Below are positions 55,016 to 64,000 of a stretch of DNA of 64,000 nt, in pieces (position 1 is the stretch's first letter; the number at the start of each line of letters is the position of its first letter). A program made the translations under genes and the position numbers. The notes below the pieces were generated by a model. The model did no database searches. It saw nothing but the letters and a program-made list of their open reading frames with translations, and was not told where the DNA came from. Origin of the DNA: Xiphydria camelus (taxonomy: Eukaryota > Arthropoda > Insecta > Hymenoptera > Xiphydriidae); the NCBI GenBank assembly GCA_963678675.1, contig OY783193.1, positions 21,817,309 through 21,881,308 on the forward strand, written 5' to 3'.

Positions 55016-55830
55016 TACGTTTACAATACGTAAATTTGTGAAAATATGTGAAAATAGTAAGTCTTTATTTTTATTTCTCATATATTTTTTAGATCAAATA
55101 ATACACAAGATTTGTACATATGTTCTAATTACGCATATTATATGCTATCTTGAAAAATAACGGAAATAATCATTTTCATTTAGATTTCATTAAATCTTCA
55201 ACACAAAGAAACAAGATAATAGAATATGTGACAAAAATGCAAAAATATGATTTACTATCACAAAAATGAATTAAGATAACTTCTTTATAAATGTAGCTCA
55301 TCTCTTAAGCAAAACTTATATATCTAATTGCAAAATGTAGAATATCTTTATGCACTGAGAACAAGAGTGCAATGACTTCCTTAGATCTGCTTTTATCTCT
55401 CATATAAAAATCAGTCATTATGCAGAATAATACGTTATATATTATCGTTTTAAAAACTAAAATACTCTTTCTTATTGATTTATATCTTCTGCCTGCATTG
55501 TATTTTTATGAGCTAAGGACTAAAGTAATGACTTTTTCAAACTTCTCTTAACTTTTAAAGAAAGCAGTTATCTGTCGTTGTGTAAAATAACACGTTACAT
55601 ATTATCGTAGTTAAAATAATAATTTGTTATGTTTGTCTTCCACTTGCGAAGTAATGAAACAAGGTATTGATTCATCCTTGTAAAAAATATGGTTATAATT
55701 ATGCCTTAATAAAAAAAATGACTTAAATTCTTTTCAGTCTTTTAAATAATAAGAAACAAAATTTGATTGCATTAGTAACATTTTGCAAAAAACTGCGGCA
55801 CAAGAAAACAAACAAGAAATTTCTTGAAAC
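55016..55830. other. AT-rich non-coding stretch
   Basis: 3' flank of the DUF4806 gene. No reading frame or RNA gene was recognised. A phrase of the type 'taa.acgttatatattatcgt' is repeated at 55431 and 55587. Confidence 0.45.
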
Positions 55831-58800
55831 TCATGCACGCTCGGACGTGGGGTTGCAAATATTAGTCATTTCTAGTCTTGTTTTCATCAGCTGCACTGTC
55901 GCCAGAATTGTCTTCATTTTCGGCATTTTCGTCGTCGTTTTCCCGTTCATTGGAGTTTCCTTTTTTTTAGCAGCATTTTTTATCCTTCCCTGAGCTTGAC
56001 GGAACCAGTCTGCCGCTCGTTTCTCAAATGACTTTTGATCAGCACCCTGACATGATGCAGAGATCGCTACTAATAAACAAATTTAAAAATTATGATATAA
56101 CTAAATTGTGTTAAATAGAACAAATCTTTAAATAGAAGAAAGTTAGGAAAAAATGAAATTAACGAATTAATATTGACAGTAGTTATACAAAGATCTACAT
56201 GTAGTGCATCAGTTATTATATCAGTGCAAATAAATATTAAAATGAAAAGTAACATGAATTGTTGAATTTAATTATACTTGTAACATTACTGATACTTACT
56301 GTAGATTACGCTAATTATGAGTAACTTCTTGACAGGTTTTTTTCCGCGACGACCCTCCCAAGAATATTTTGTAGCAACTTCATTAGTGAAGGCACGCACA
56401 AGTATACGCGAAACAGCTTCGTTGAGGTCACTTCCTCCAATAGTTTTGAAGTAAGCAATCTGAAGCCAATTTTATTGCAAAAATAATTAAATTAAATAGG
56501 TGGTACAATAGCAATTATATTACCGAATTTCCTTCACTATTTAATAATATTAACAACAGTTATGCTTTGCATTATGTATAATATCATTATTGGCTGAATA
56601 TAGCTTTATTAAGTGAAAATAAGTAAAACAAGACAAAAAGCAAAAATATTAAATATAAATATTATTTTGCTCGAAAATCAAATTTAAACGTCTCTTTTTG
56701 ATCGAACTACGTTAAATCCGGATCACGGTGAATTATTTTTTATTGATGGAAAATCAGTTTGTCAGCTGATGGATTGCATATTTGATCTGTTAAACTTATA
56801 GTCCCAAATCAAAGTCATAGTTTGACAATTGATCTGAACCTCAACTTCACATAGTTCACATAGTTCGACCCATAGAAACGTTAAAAATATTAAAATAACA
56901 TTATAAGACCCCTTTGTGAATAAATAAGTCATTCCCTTAAATTAAAAAATTTCGAGCCAAAATAATATATTGCTAACCATGTATTATATTATTCTCCTGA
57001 GCTTTATTTGTATTTACTTAATAGAGTAAAGGAAATAAACATGATTATTTATCTGAATGTGTTTTTGATCTTACGAATTCCTTTTTCTTGTCTTCGTTCG
57101 TCAAAATGTTTTCCAAGTTTTCGATGTCGTTGATCGTTTTTAAAGGCAGTATATTTTCTATTTCTACGATGTTGCAGGATACTTCTGCTAGTGTAATTCG
57201 GTTTTGATTTGCAATGTGCATATTAATGTCTTTGATGTGTCCTACAATCGCTCGAAAGTCTATACCGATCTTTTGATAACCCAACTCCAGTGCATTGAGC
57301 TTGTCGAATAGTGCTGTAATTGATGTTATTAGTAATTCAGAGTAAATAAAAATTACAAATTATATCAAAACTTTATTTTATGCAATTAAATACCATCAAA
57401 TAAATTTAGTTTTTCCATTATTTTATCCATGCAATTAATGTGACTGCAAGCTGATCCTGTAAAAATCGAATATTTTGTACAAATTATGAGATTAAAGCCA
57501 TGCAACTAAAAATAACTGAAATCAACAAGTAATACTTAGCTTCATTTAAGTTTATTTAAAGACAAGGAACATAAACACATACATTTTTGCTTTTCCTTTA
57601 TAAATAAAACAACAAAAGAACAAAGTCCAAAAAAATCTACTACAAATATATTTGTTTAATTCTCTGATTCAAAGGTAAGTCTAACAAGTAAAGTAAGTAT
57701 ACTAGAGTAAAATTTTTAAAGAAGGGTGATTACTATTGTATTAAAGGAAAGTAAAATGTATGTGCTCGTATGTTTCTAAACCTTATAAGCGTAAGTAAAA
57801 CATGTTGATTTTAACACTGAGAATTACAAAGGTATTTTGGAATTATGAATAGATAGTCATTCCGGTTTCTAACATCTACATTCAAAATAAGCTGAAAAAA
57901 TAGCATGGAGTGACGAAAAACTATTGTGGTTCTAAAATAAAATAATGAAATTCACGTAATTTACCATTACTGTTCACAAGGTCATCATTTGATGCCTGAT
58001 AATTTCCTGTATTACTTTCTGTTTCGCGGTATTTTGGCTGTTTTGGTAAAAGAGGAGAACCATCATCACTTTCGTCGTTGCTGGTGGCAGACGAAGATTC
58101 GGATACTTTCTTAGCTGCACGTTCATGCCTGGTTTCTTTACTTTTCTCTGTATCAGAGTTAATATCTGATGATGTTTCATATGCCATTAATTTTGTGTTC
58201 GCCACAAGTAAAGATTCTGAAATATTAACAAAATAACACATAAAAGTATTAACACAGCACATGCTTATTTTTTTGTATCTTCTACAATTGTATTTAAGGT
58301 ATTGAAACAGACAACACTTTTAAATATTTAAGGATTTAAGGAATTTTAAAAAGAATTTTTACTAAGATGAATGTGCAACTATTTATATAAGGTACTTTCA
58401 GGTAATATGGCGATATTTACTGCTATACTTTCTGAAGTAATTCGAATTATTCACGTTAAAAATTGTTTTTCAACGGGGAAAAATCAATAAACTATTTCAA
58501 ATAAAAAATCAGAAACGTTTAAATTTTAGGAAACTATTTTTAAAATATGTGTATACAGTGTAAGGTTTTACACATTTTTCAAAGACACCGGAATATATCA
58601 TTTAAAAGATTTGCTTGTTGTCATATCAAGAAAGTTATATTTTATTTCCATACCGAATTCACCGAAGAATCGAAGTACTTTGTACGTTTTCCACTGACTT
58701 TCATCCGGGGCACATTTCTTATGCAGCAGTTTATTTATCTTTGTTTTATGCACAGTATTTGGGTAATAACATTTGTCTTTAGAAAGAAGCCATGATTTTA

Positions 58801-58921
58801 GTATAACCGTTAGTCCATCTGCACATTCTACCACGTAGTAAGGATTGTCGCTTTTGTTTTTTCCTTTCGTAGGCAATTCTTGGTCAGTACTCTTTGAATC
58901 TTGGGTTTTCTTGGAACTCAT
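55831..58921 (-). CDS. CACTA-associated DUF4806 protein, six exons, about 406 aa
   Basis: Exons on the minus strand: 58921-58654, 58216-57965, 57456-57394, 57313-57075, 56459-56300 and 56069-55831. Each junction has GT and AG, and the frame stays open, total 1,221 nt. The start is MSSKKTQDSK. Exon 1 holds the usual 'YYVVECADGLTVILKSWLL' N-terminal module. Exon 2 is Ser/Asp-rich, and exons 3-4 are helical. Exon 5 has 'IAYFKTIGGSDLNEAVSRILVRAFTNEVATKYSWEGRRGKKPVKKL', the DUF4806 core. The function is unknown; such proteins accompany insect CACTA elements and may be the DNA-binding partner of the transposase. The final exon crosses an A-run that may have slipped. Exon limits are predicted. Confidence 0.75.
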
Positions 58922-59404
58922 AATTACCGCTGACAGTCAAGACAGTTGTCCTTCAAACTTGGTCTAAACTAGCTCTATAATAATAGAAAATAAATTATTT
59001 AAATGTTTATCTTTTTGAAATTATATTTGTAAATTTAGGGAATTTATGAAAAGAATTTCACTCCATCCAAAGAAATAGGTATTATTTTTTATGCACATTT
59101 AACTTTGTTGAAATGTATTTATTTCACAAATTGTATAATGCTGAAAATTAATCTACTTTCTAAAAATTGTCAATTTCTTAAAAGCGACTGATTGATTTAA
59201 CAAAAAAGGATTCGCAAACTAACAACAAGTAGAGATGGATAAAGAAATGATGAACAATTTAAATACTTTTTTCTTTGAGAATTAAATTGTAACTCATTCT
59301 TTGGGGAATGCAGAAAACCGGTAAGTTTTTTTTAATGATGCACTACTTTTTTAAGAGAAATAAAGTTATTTTGGTAGTAATTGTTGCATAATTATTAAAT
59401 CACT

Positions 59405-61561
59405 TCAACGGTGTAAAAGTGGAAGTATTGCAATAAATCCTTTATCACAAGGAAGAGATGTATATTTTTGCAGTACTGATTGCAAAGGCCAACTTTCCAA
59501 ATTTCCAAGTTCTTCTTCTTTGACCTTATAAATTCCCAATAGAGAAGAATTGCATGGAACCGTGTATAAGTCGTATACTTTTGTGAATCTTCTTCCAATA
59601 ACTTTGATATTACCGCAAATAGAGGTTGCGAAATTATGAATAGATATCACATTACCATCGTTTAAATGACAAATATTATTGGGTGTTTTCCGTGAAAGGA
59701 AAAAGTCCTGTAATTTAACTCCGTTGAATTGAGGGTTCGTACATAAGTCTATCAATGGACCATCGAAATGTTGTTTCTTTCCTTCGATAAAGTATCTGCT
59801 GTTTTCAGTAGGATTACTACTTCCAAAATTAATGCTTTCGGCACAACGATTATGAAGCTGCTCAAGTGGTCGTTCTGATTTTCTTAGAGAGTTTTTTAAC
59901 ATTTTCAAGTGGTTCTCAAATCGAAAGGCACTGAAAGAATCAACGGGTCCTAATTTGCGTACATCTTCCGCCAAATGGAGTAAACCGTGCACATTAAATG
60001 TGACAGAATGTCGTTTATAGATTTTTCCATATTTTTTGACAAAGAATTGCAGTAAAGACTCCGCATAATCGACATACATCTTTAAATTATTACTGCTTAA
60101 AATTCTCATTGCTACATGGAGAGTCATAAAATGCTGGTACATCTTTTTATTCAACTGCTTTTGAAAAACCAATGGTCCAGAATACAACAAAATTTGACGA
60201 AGTTCGGTGGCTTTCCACTGACCTATGCTGTCTATACCTCGTGGTCGTCGTGCAAATTCTTTTGGTATAGAAGCTCGTAAGTCAATAAGACGTTCTGAAA
60301 TAGCTTTAACTTGAAGAGTCGACAAACGAGTGGAAAGATTACCACACAACCATGTTTTTATCATTCTTCTAACGACCCCAATGCACACCAAATGCATATA
60401 ATCCAAGGGTATTTGAGTCACTAATCCAAAATTGGGTATGTCGCTAAGAATGGTGTGACCAGCGTGATGCTCATCGTCTTCTAATTCAGTAAAGTCTTTC
60501 TCTTTCCTCTTTGCCGATTTCATGCCTGGGAAGCATACGCGATTTTCCAAATACTCTCCTTCGATTTTGCATTTCGAGCAACTACTGTACCCTGAATGGC
60601 CTTTTGTGCATGTTAAGAAAGATTTAGCGGGTGCGTCGGCAATAATGCTGTGAATGGCAACATTTACTTTGACACCGTTGTATCTGATGCCGTTCGTTAT
60701 TAAGTCAGTAGCTTCTTCCACAAATTGTTTGAGAAAAGCATTAGATGATGACAGTTTTTCAGAACCATGATAGCATCCTATTACGAACACCTCTGTTCCA
60801 GGGACTACACATCCCATTATAGGCCACAGTTCGCTTTTGGTGGACTTAGAAAGTGGAAGTCCATCAATGCCTATTTGAATTTTTAAACAATTTATGTTAT
60901 TTTGTTTGTTGTGTTGATCCAAGTATCGGTGCAGATATTGTCTCAAGCCGAAATGGCAATATTTCCCAGGATGTATTTCAAAGAGTGTAATTTGCCGAGG
61001 TGTTTTCAAAAGAGCTCTTGCGGTTTTAGGTAGATCCTTAAAACATGAATGTGTTCTGAGTATTTTCAGTACACCCATTAAATTTGAATGGTTCATTCCC
61101 TCTTCTACAGCAAAATATGCAAGTTGTTGACGAATAGATGATTCATTGTTCGTAACAGCGATGCAGTCTAATTCCGATGAACTTGGTAACGTATCATCAT
61201 TCAAAGATGCAAAATCAAACAATTCATGAGAGTGCGATTCATCAAGCTTTCTAGTATTGAATGAATTTACCGCATCAATGTCGCCACCTTTCGTTTCGCT
61301 CACTGAATGCAAGCTGATCTTTCCACATTCCCGATTAATCTCGTATGATTCTAATAAATCAATAGATAATTCCGATTGTTTTGTAATTTCATTTTCTAAA
61401 AGGTCTTTTGCTATTGCCTCCGTGCATATTTTTTGTGCCGTTCTACTTTTCCTTATATTCGATGATTCATACATTTCACTAATACGTCTGCGATATTGCC
61501 GAGTTGACAGCTTAGAAAGTTCTTTACGACTTCTTCTCATCACACCCTTAAAAATATTCAA
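59405..61561 (-). CDS. CACTA/EnSpm-type transposase, 718 aa
   Basis: One uninterrupted frame starts at MNIFKGVMRRSRKELSK. The N-terminal 170 residues are basic, then acidic and Ser-rich. The catalytic core shows 'IQIGIDGLPLSKS' (Asp), 'IIADAPAKSFLTCTKGHSGYSSCSKC' (Asp with a zinc-type C..C cluster) and 'QIPLDYMHLVCIGVVRRM'. 'FNVHGLLHLAEDV', 'FSAFRFENHLKMLKNSLR' (Glu) and 'PLEQLHNRCAE' follow. This is the order of animal EnSpm transposases, which cut and paste elements with CACTA ends. It lies 484 bp upstream of the DUF4806 gene on the same strand. The length is plausible for a complete protein, but I cannot judge activity. Confidence 0.85.
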   Translation of the reverse strand: MNIFKGVMRRSRKELSKLSTRQYRRRISEMYESSNIRKSRTAQKICTEAIAKDLLENEITKQSELSIDLLESYEINRECGKISLHSVSETKGGDIDAVNSFNTRKLDESHSHELFDFASLNDDTLPSSSELDCIAVTNNESSIRQQLAYFAVEEGMNHSNLMGVLKILRTHSCFKDLPKTARALLKTPRQITLFEIHPGKYCHFGLRQYLHRYLDQHNKQNNINCLKIQIGIDGLPLSKSTKSELWPIMGCVVPGTEVFVIGCYHGSEKLSSSNAFLKQFVEEATDLITNGIRYNGVKVNVAIHSIIADAPAKSFLTCTKGHSGYSSCSKCKIEGEYLENRVCFPGMKSAKRKEKDFTELEDDEHHAGHTILSDIPNFGLVTQIPLDYMHLVCIGVVRRMIKTWLCGNLSTRLSTLQVKAISERLIDLRASIPKEFARRPRGIDSIGQWKATELRQILLYSGPLVFQKQLNKKMYQHFMTLHVAMRILSSNNLKMYVDYAESLLQFFVKKYGKIYKRHSVTFNVHGLLHLAEDVRKLGPVDSFSAFRFENHLKMLKNSLRKSERPLEQLHNRCAESINFGSSNPTENSRYFIEGKKQHFDGPLIDLCTNPQFNGVKLQDFFLSRKTPNNICHLNDGNVISIHNFATSICGNIKVIGRRFTKVYDLYTVPCNSSLLGIYKVKEEELGNLESWPLQSVLQKYTSLPCDKGFIAILPLLHR

Positions 61562-62580
61562 ATAAAGCCATGCATAACATAGAAATAATACGCCGATATC
61601 ACAATAAAACGCGAAAGTAATACGTAGAGGTATTGTTATAGGTTATGCATGTAGAAACTAAAATTGATCTGACAGGTCTAAATTAAAATGTATAAACAAA
61701 CTTTTCAAAAAATATCGCAAAAAACGTGTATAATTGACATTTATTCAACTAAATTCGAGTATATAATTTCGAACATTTGAAAACAAATGACGGTTTTTTA
61801 AAAATTCATGCATGCATGGCTATTATCTATATAGAAAAGTTTTATCAGGTAAATACGTATAATAGATTTACTTGATTTATTATTGCATATAAGTATACAT
61901 ACCGTTATTTGAAACGATTGCGGTAAGATGACTATAGTACTCGCACGTGTTCCACTGATCGGGCATAGCTGATGCCACGATCTCGCAGTGCCGTAGTAAC
62001 GATTCAGAGTCGCCACATTTATGAATTCAGTAGCGTATGTACAATGATATACGTGGGCCTAGATTTAATTTTTCCTATTTTAATAACAATGGACTACAAT
62101 TCTCCCACACGGTGGCAACAGGGTTCAAGCGTAAACCGACCGCAAAATTCAAATATTTTTTTCTACGCACATCAACACAGGATGTCTGTGATGTTTCAGT
62201 AAGCTGTTGTATCGACTGGATCATGTAGTTATACGTTTTTATATCTAGAAATTACTAAAATCTCATAAATATGTAGACCAAACATATACGTAAATATCAC
62301 GCAACTCATAGCTTTTCCATATACGTATATATTTAGGTGAAGTATATACGTATGTAGTACGTATATAGTGAGTAGATGTATATATTTGATACTGATATAC
62401 ATTTATCTGTAAATTATATGTATATGGAACGTAAATTTACGTCTACGAAGTTACTGTTAAAGTTATACGTGGCGTATTTTTCCTTATGGTCGATCTCTTC
62501 TATCACAAACGAAAAAGACGGCCAGGTTGTCGGAGGAGAAACAAAGGAGTTTACCTTTATTGAAACACGACTACACTCTA
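61562..62580. other. No recognised gene
   Basis: This region is upstream of the CACTA transposase and would contain its promoter. It is AT-rich, with 'atatacgtat' clusters after 62280. At 62550-62562 'ctttattgaaac' reads AATAAAG on the minus strand just after the Copia stop, a possible polyadenylation signal. Confidence 0.4.
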
Positions 62581-64000
62581 TCACGTATCAGACTCGACTG
62601 GTTGCTCGTTCTCCGTCTCCTCTATACAGTCCTCCTCGTCGCTTGTTTCTCTTGAACATGCCTGTTCGTCGACGCTGTTCCGAAAGATGACATTTCTCGA
62701 CACTGCTACCTTCTTCGTATCTGGGTTATAGACTCGATAATTCGTCGATTCACGGTCGTAACCTACGAGAATTACTTTCTCCGCTCTTGGCTCGAATTTT
62801 GTCGAAAACTGTTTAGGCACGTGCTTGTAGCACTTCTCACCGAAAGCTCGCACGTGTCCCAAGTCTGGCTTCTTCCCGGTCCAGGTCTCGTATGGCGTTT
62901 TGATGCTGCCTTCTTCAGTCCACGATACTCGATTCAGTAAATACACTGCGGTGTTTACTGCTTCCGCCCAGAATGGAACTTCCATTTGTTTCGCGTTCAT
63001 CATTGTACGCGCACACTCCACTATCGTGCGGTTATCCCGCTCGGCTTTCCCATTTTGTTCGGGAGTGTACGGCGCTGTTGTCTCGTGTCTGATCCCTCTT
63101 GACTGCATGTACTGTCTCATTGGCTCGTTGCAATATTCGCGACCGTTGTCCGTTCTGAGAGTCCTCATAGCGCGCCCGAATTTGTTTGCCACCTCTCGCT
63201 CGACGACCTTGAAGCTTTCGAACACATCGGACTTGTATTTTAAAAAGAACACTTGTCTGTATCCGGAAGCGTCGTCCTTGAACGTGACAAAGTATCTCGC
63301 CCCACCGATTGACTCCTGTGACATCGGTCCACACACGTCACTATGAAAGAATTCTCCCGGTTCGCGACTCACGCGCTCAGCACCCTTCTGGAACGCCAGC
63401 CTATGAGTTTTCCCCATTGCACACGCGTCACAGAAAAAGTCACATTTGTCTTTCACTTTCACTCCGTTTATCGCGCCGCTCGACACTAACACAGACAACG
63501 CTCGTTTATTCAAGTGTCCGAGCCTTTCATGCCAACATTTCAAGCTCGTTGTTGACAAGTTTGCCTCATTTGCGCACTGTGGAACGCTTGAACGGAATAA
63601 TAATCTACAGATTCCGTTCGACTGCTTCACTCCAGTCGCGAGAATCTCGTTGCCTCGATTTATTACTACGCCGTCCTCTTTGAACGCGACCGAATATCCG
63701 CGCTCTGTGCACACTCCCACTGAGAACAAATTTTTCCTCACGCTCGGGACATACAGCACGTTTTCAATTCGGGCTTCGCTCCACACGTTGTCGATTAGTC
63801 GATCCACGATTACGGTTCCTTCGCCGGTCACCTCACACTCTCCGTTATCGCCGAGCAGTATTTTTTCACCATCCCTTCTCGGATTAAACTCGGCGAACCA
63901 CTCTCTCTTGAACGTGATGTGTCTGGAACACCCGCTGTCGATATACCAGACGTCGCTCTGATCGACCTCGAGTATCGCTCGTCGCTGCGCACTGTCTGCT
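62581..64000 (-). CDS. Copia retrotransposon pol fragment (protease to integrase), runs off the window
   Basis: The frame is open at the window's right edge and ends with a stop at 62581. In order it has 'YIDSGCSRHIT', the retroviral-type aspartic protease site (about 63945-63913), then 'CWHERLGHLN' and 'CDACAMGKTHRL', the gag-pre-integrase zinc motif. The integrase core has catalytic Asp in 'HSDVCGP', Asp in 'RTDNGREY' and Glu in 'PYTPEQNGKAERDNR'. 'GYDRESTNYRVYNPDTKKV' and an acidic tail end it. No reverse transcriptase or RNase H follows, so the element is truncated or rearranged at its 3' side. It is an LTR retrotransposon (Ty1/copia type), and no LTR could be delimited. Confidence 0.88.
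   Translation of the reverse strand, partial: ADSAQRRAILEVDQSDVWYIDSGCSRHITFKREWFAEFNPRRDGEKILLGDNGECEVTGEGTVIVDRLIDNVWSEARIENVLYVPSVRKNLFSVGVCTERGYSVAFKEDGVVINRGNEILATGVKQSNGICRLLFRSSVPQCANEANLSTTSLKCWHERLGHLNKRALSVLVSSGAINGVKVKDKCDFFCDACAMGKTHRLAFQKGAERVSREPGEFFHSDVCGPMSQESIGGARYFVTFKDDASGYRQVFFLKYKSDVFESFKVVEREVANKFGRAMRTLRTDNGREYCNEPMRQYMQSRGIRHETTAPYTPEQNGKAERDNRTIVECARTMMNAKQMEVPFWAEAVNTAVYLLNRVSWTEEGSIKTPYETWTGKKPDLGHVRAFGEKCYKHVPKQFSTKFEPRAEKVILVGYDRESTNYRVYNPDTKKVAVSRNVIFRNSVDEQACSRETSDEEDCIEETENEQPVESDT

Larger units (their letters stand above)
54540..62480 (-). mobile_element. CACTA/EnSpm transposon (ends approximate)
   Basis: Two genes on the minus strand, an EnSpm-type transposase and a spliced DUF4806 gene, form the usual pair of insect CACTA elements. 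TACGTATA-rich sequence lies at both flanks (54565-55015 and 62280-62480) and is the best guide to the subterminal regions. I could not identify a matching CACTA terminus with a 2-3 bp duplication: a 'cactata' at the left belongs to repeat X, and one at 62365-62375 (complement) has no certain partner. Both genes read without stops, so this is the least decayed element here. Confidence 0.7.

Overview
The window looks like a transposon graveyard from an arthropod genome, most likely an insect and plausibly a hymenopteran such as an ant. That guess rests on the mix of families seen: Helitron, Transib, mariner, pogo, piggyBac-type and PIF-type MITEs, a CACTA element with a DUF4806 gene, a Copia element and an I/Jockey-group LINE. 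I recognise no host gene, tRNA, rRNA or CRISPR array. Almost every protein-like stretch is a transposon protein, and most are frameshifted or interrupted.

1-14.5 kb: mostly AT-rich DNA without genes, carrying MITEs whose ends can be placed to the base. These are a TTAA-flanked piggyBac-type palindrome (2877-3528), a fold-back (about 5320-5917) interrupted by a TAA-flanked 177-bp MITE (5482-5658), two decayed mariner-group elements with further insertions (8877-9612 and about 9710-11490), and a TIR element keeping the tail of a transposase (12378-13484).

14.5-26.1 kb: a five-deep nest. An endonuclease (EEP)-type ORF was split by a pogo-type MITE. The MITE was split by a LINE (14754-25532, 14-bp target duplication). 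The LINE was split by a Transib element (20567-24753, CGTCG duplication). The Transib transposase gene was split by a fold-back MITE (22394-23179). The LINE carries three further insertions (82, 298 and 993 bp).

26-36 kb: a TIR element holding a 427-bp purine tract, two more EEP fragments, a GC-rich MITE with a recognisable empty-site paralog, a second copy of the Transib-interrupting fold-back, and large palindromes.

36.4-49.2 kb: a large Helitron coding for a Ulp1/C48-like SUMO protease, a DUF6570-like region, a HUH Rep, a PIF1-type helicase and a C-terminal ubiquitin-specific protease (C19). It is split between DUF6570 and Rep by 3.84 kb of repeats, and its Rep-helicase-USP half lies between inverted repeats of about 0.87 kb.

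49.2-54.5 kb: a dense mosaic of hairpins, then a second, orphan USP tail. 54.5-62.5 kb: the least decayed element, a CACTA/EnSpm transposon with an uninterrupted 718-codon transposase and a six-exon DUF4806 gene on the same strand. 62.6-64 kb: a Copia pol fragment (protease to integrase) that runs off the window.

The Helitron's two different ubiquitin-like proteases, the Transib/RAG1-like remnant in its expected target, and the intact CACTA pair are the parts most worth following up.
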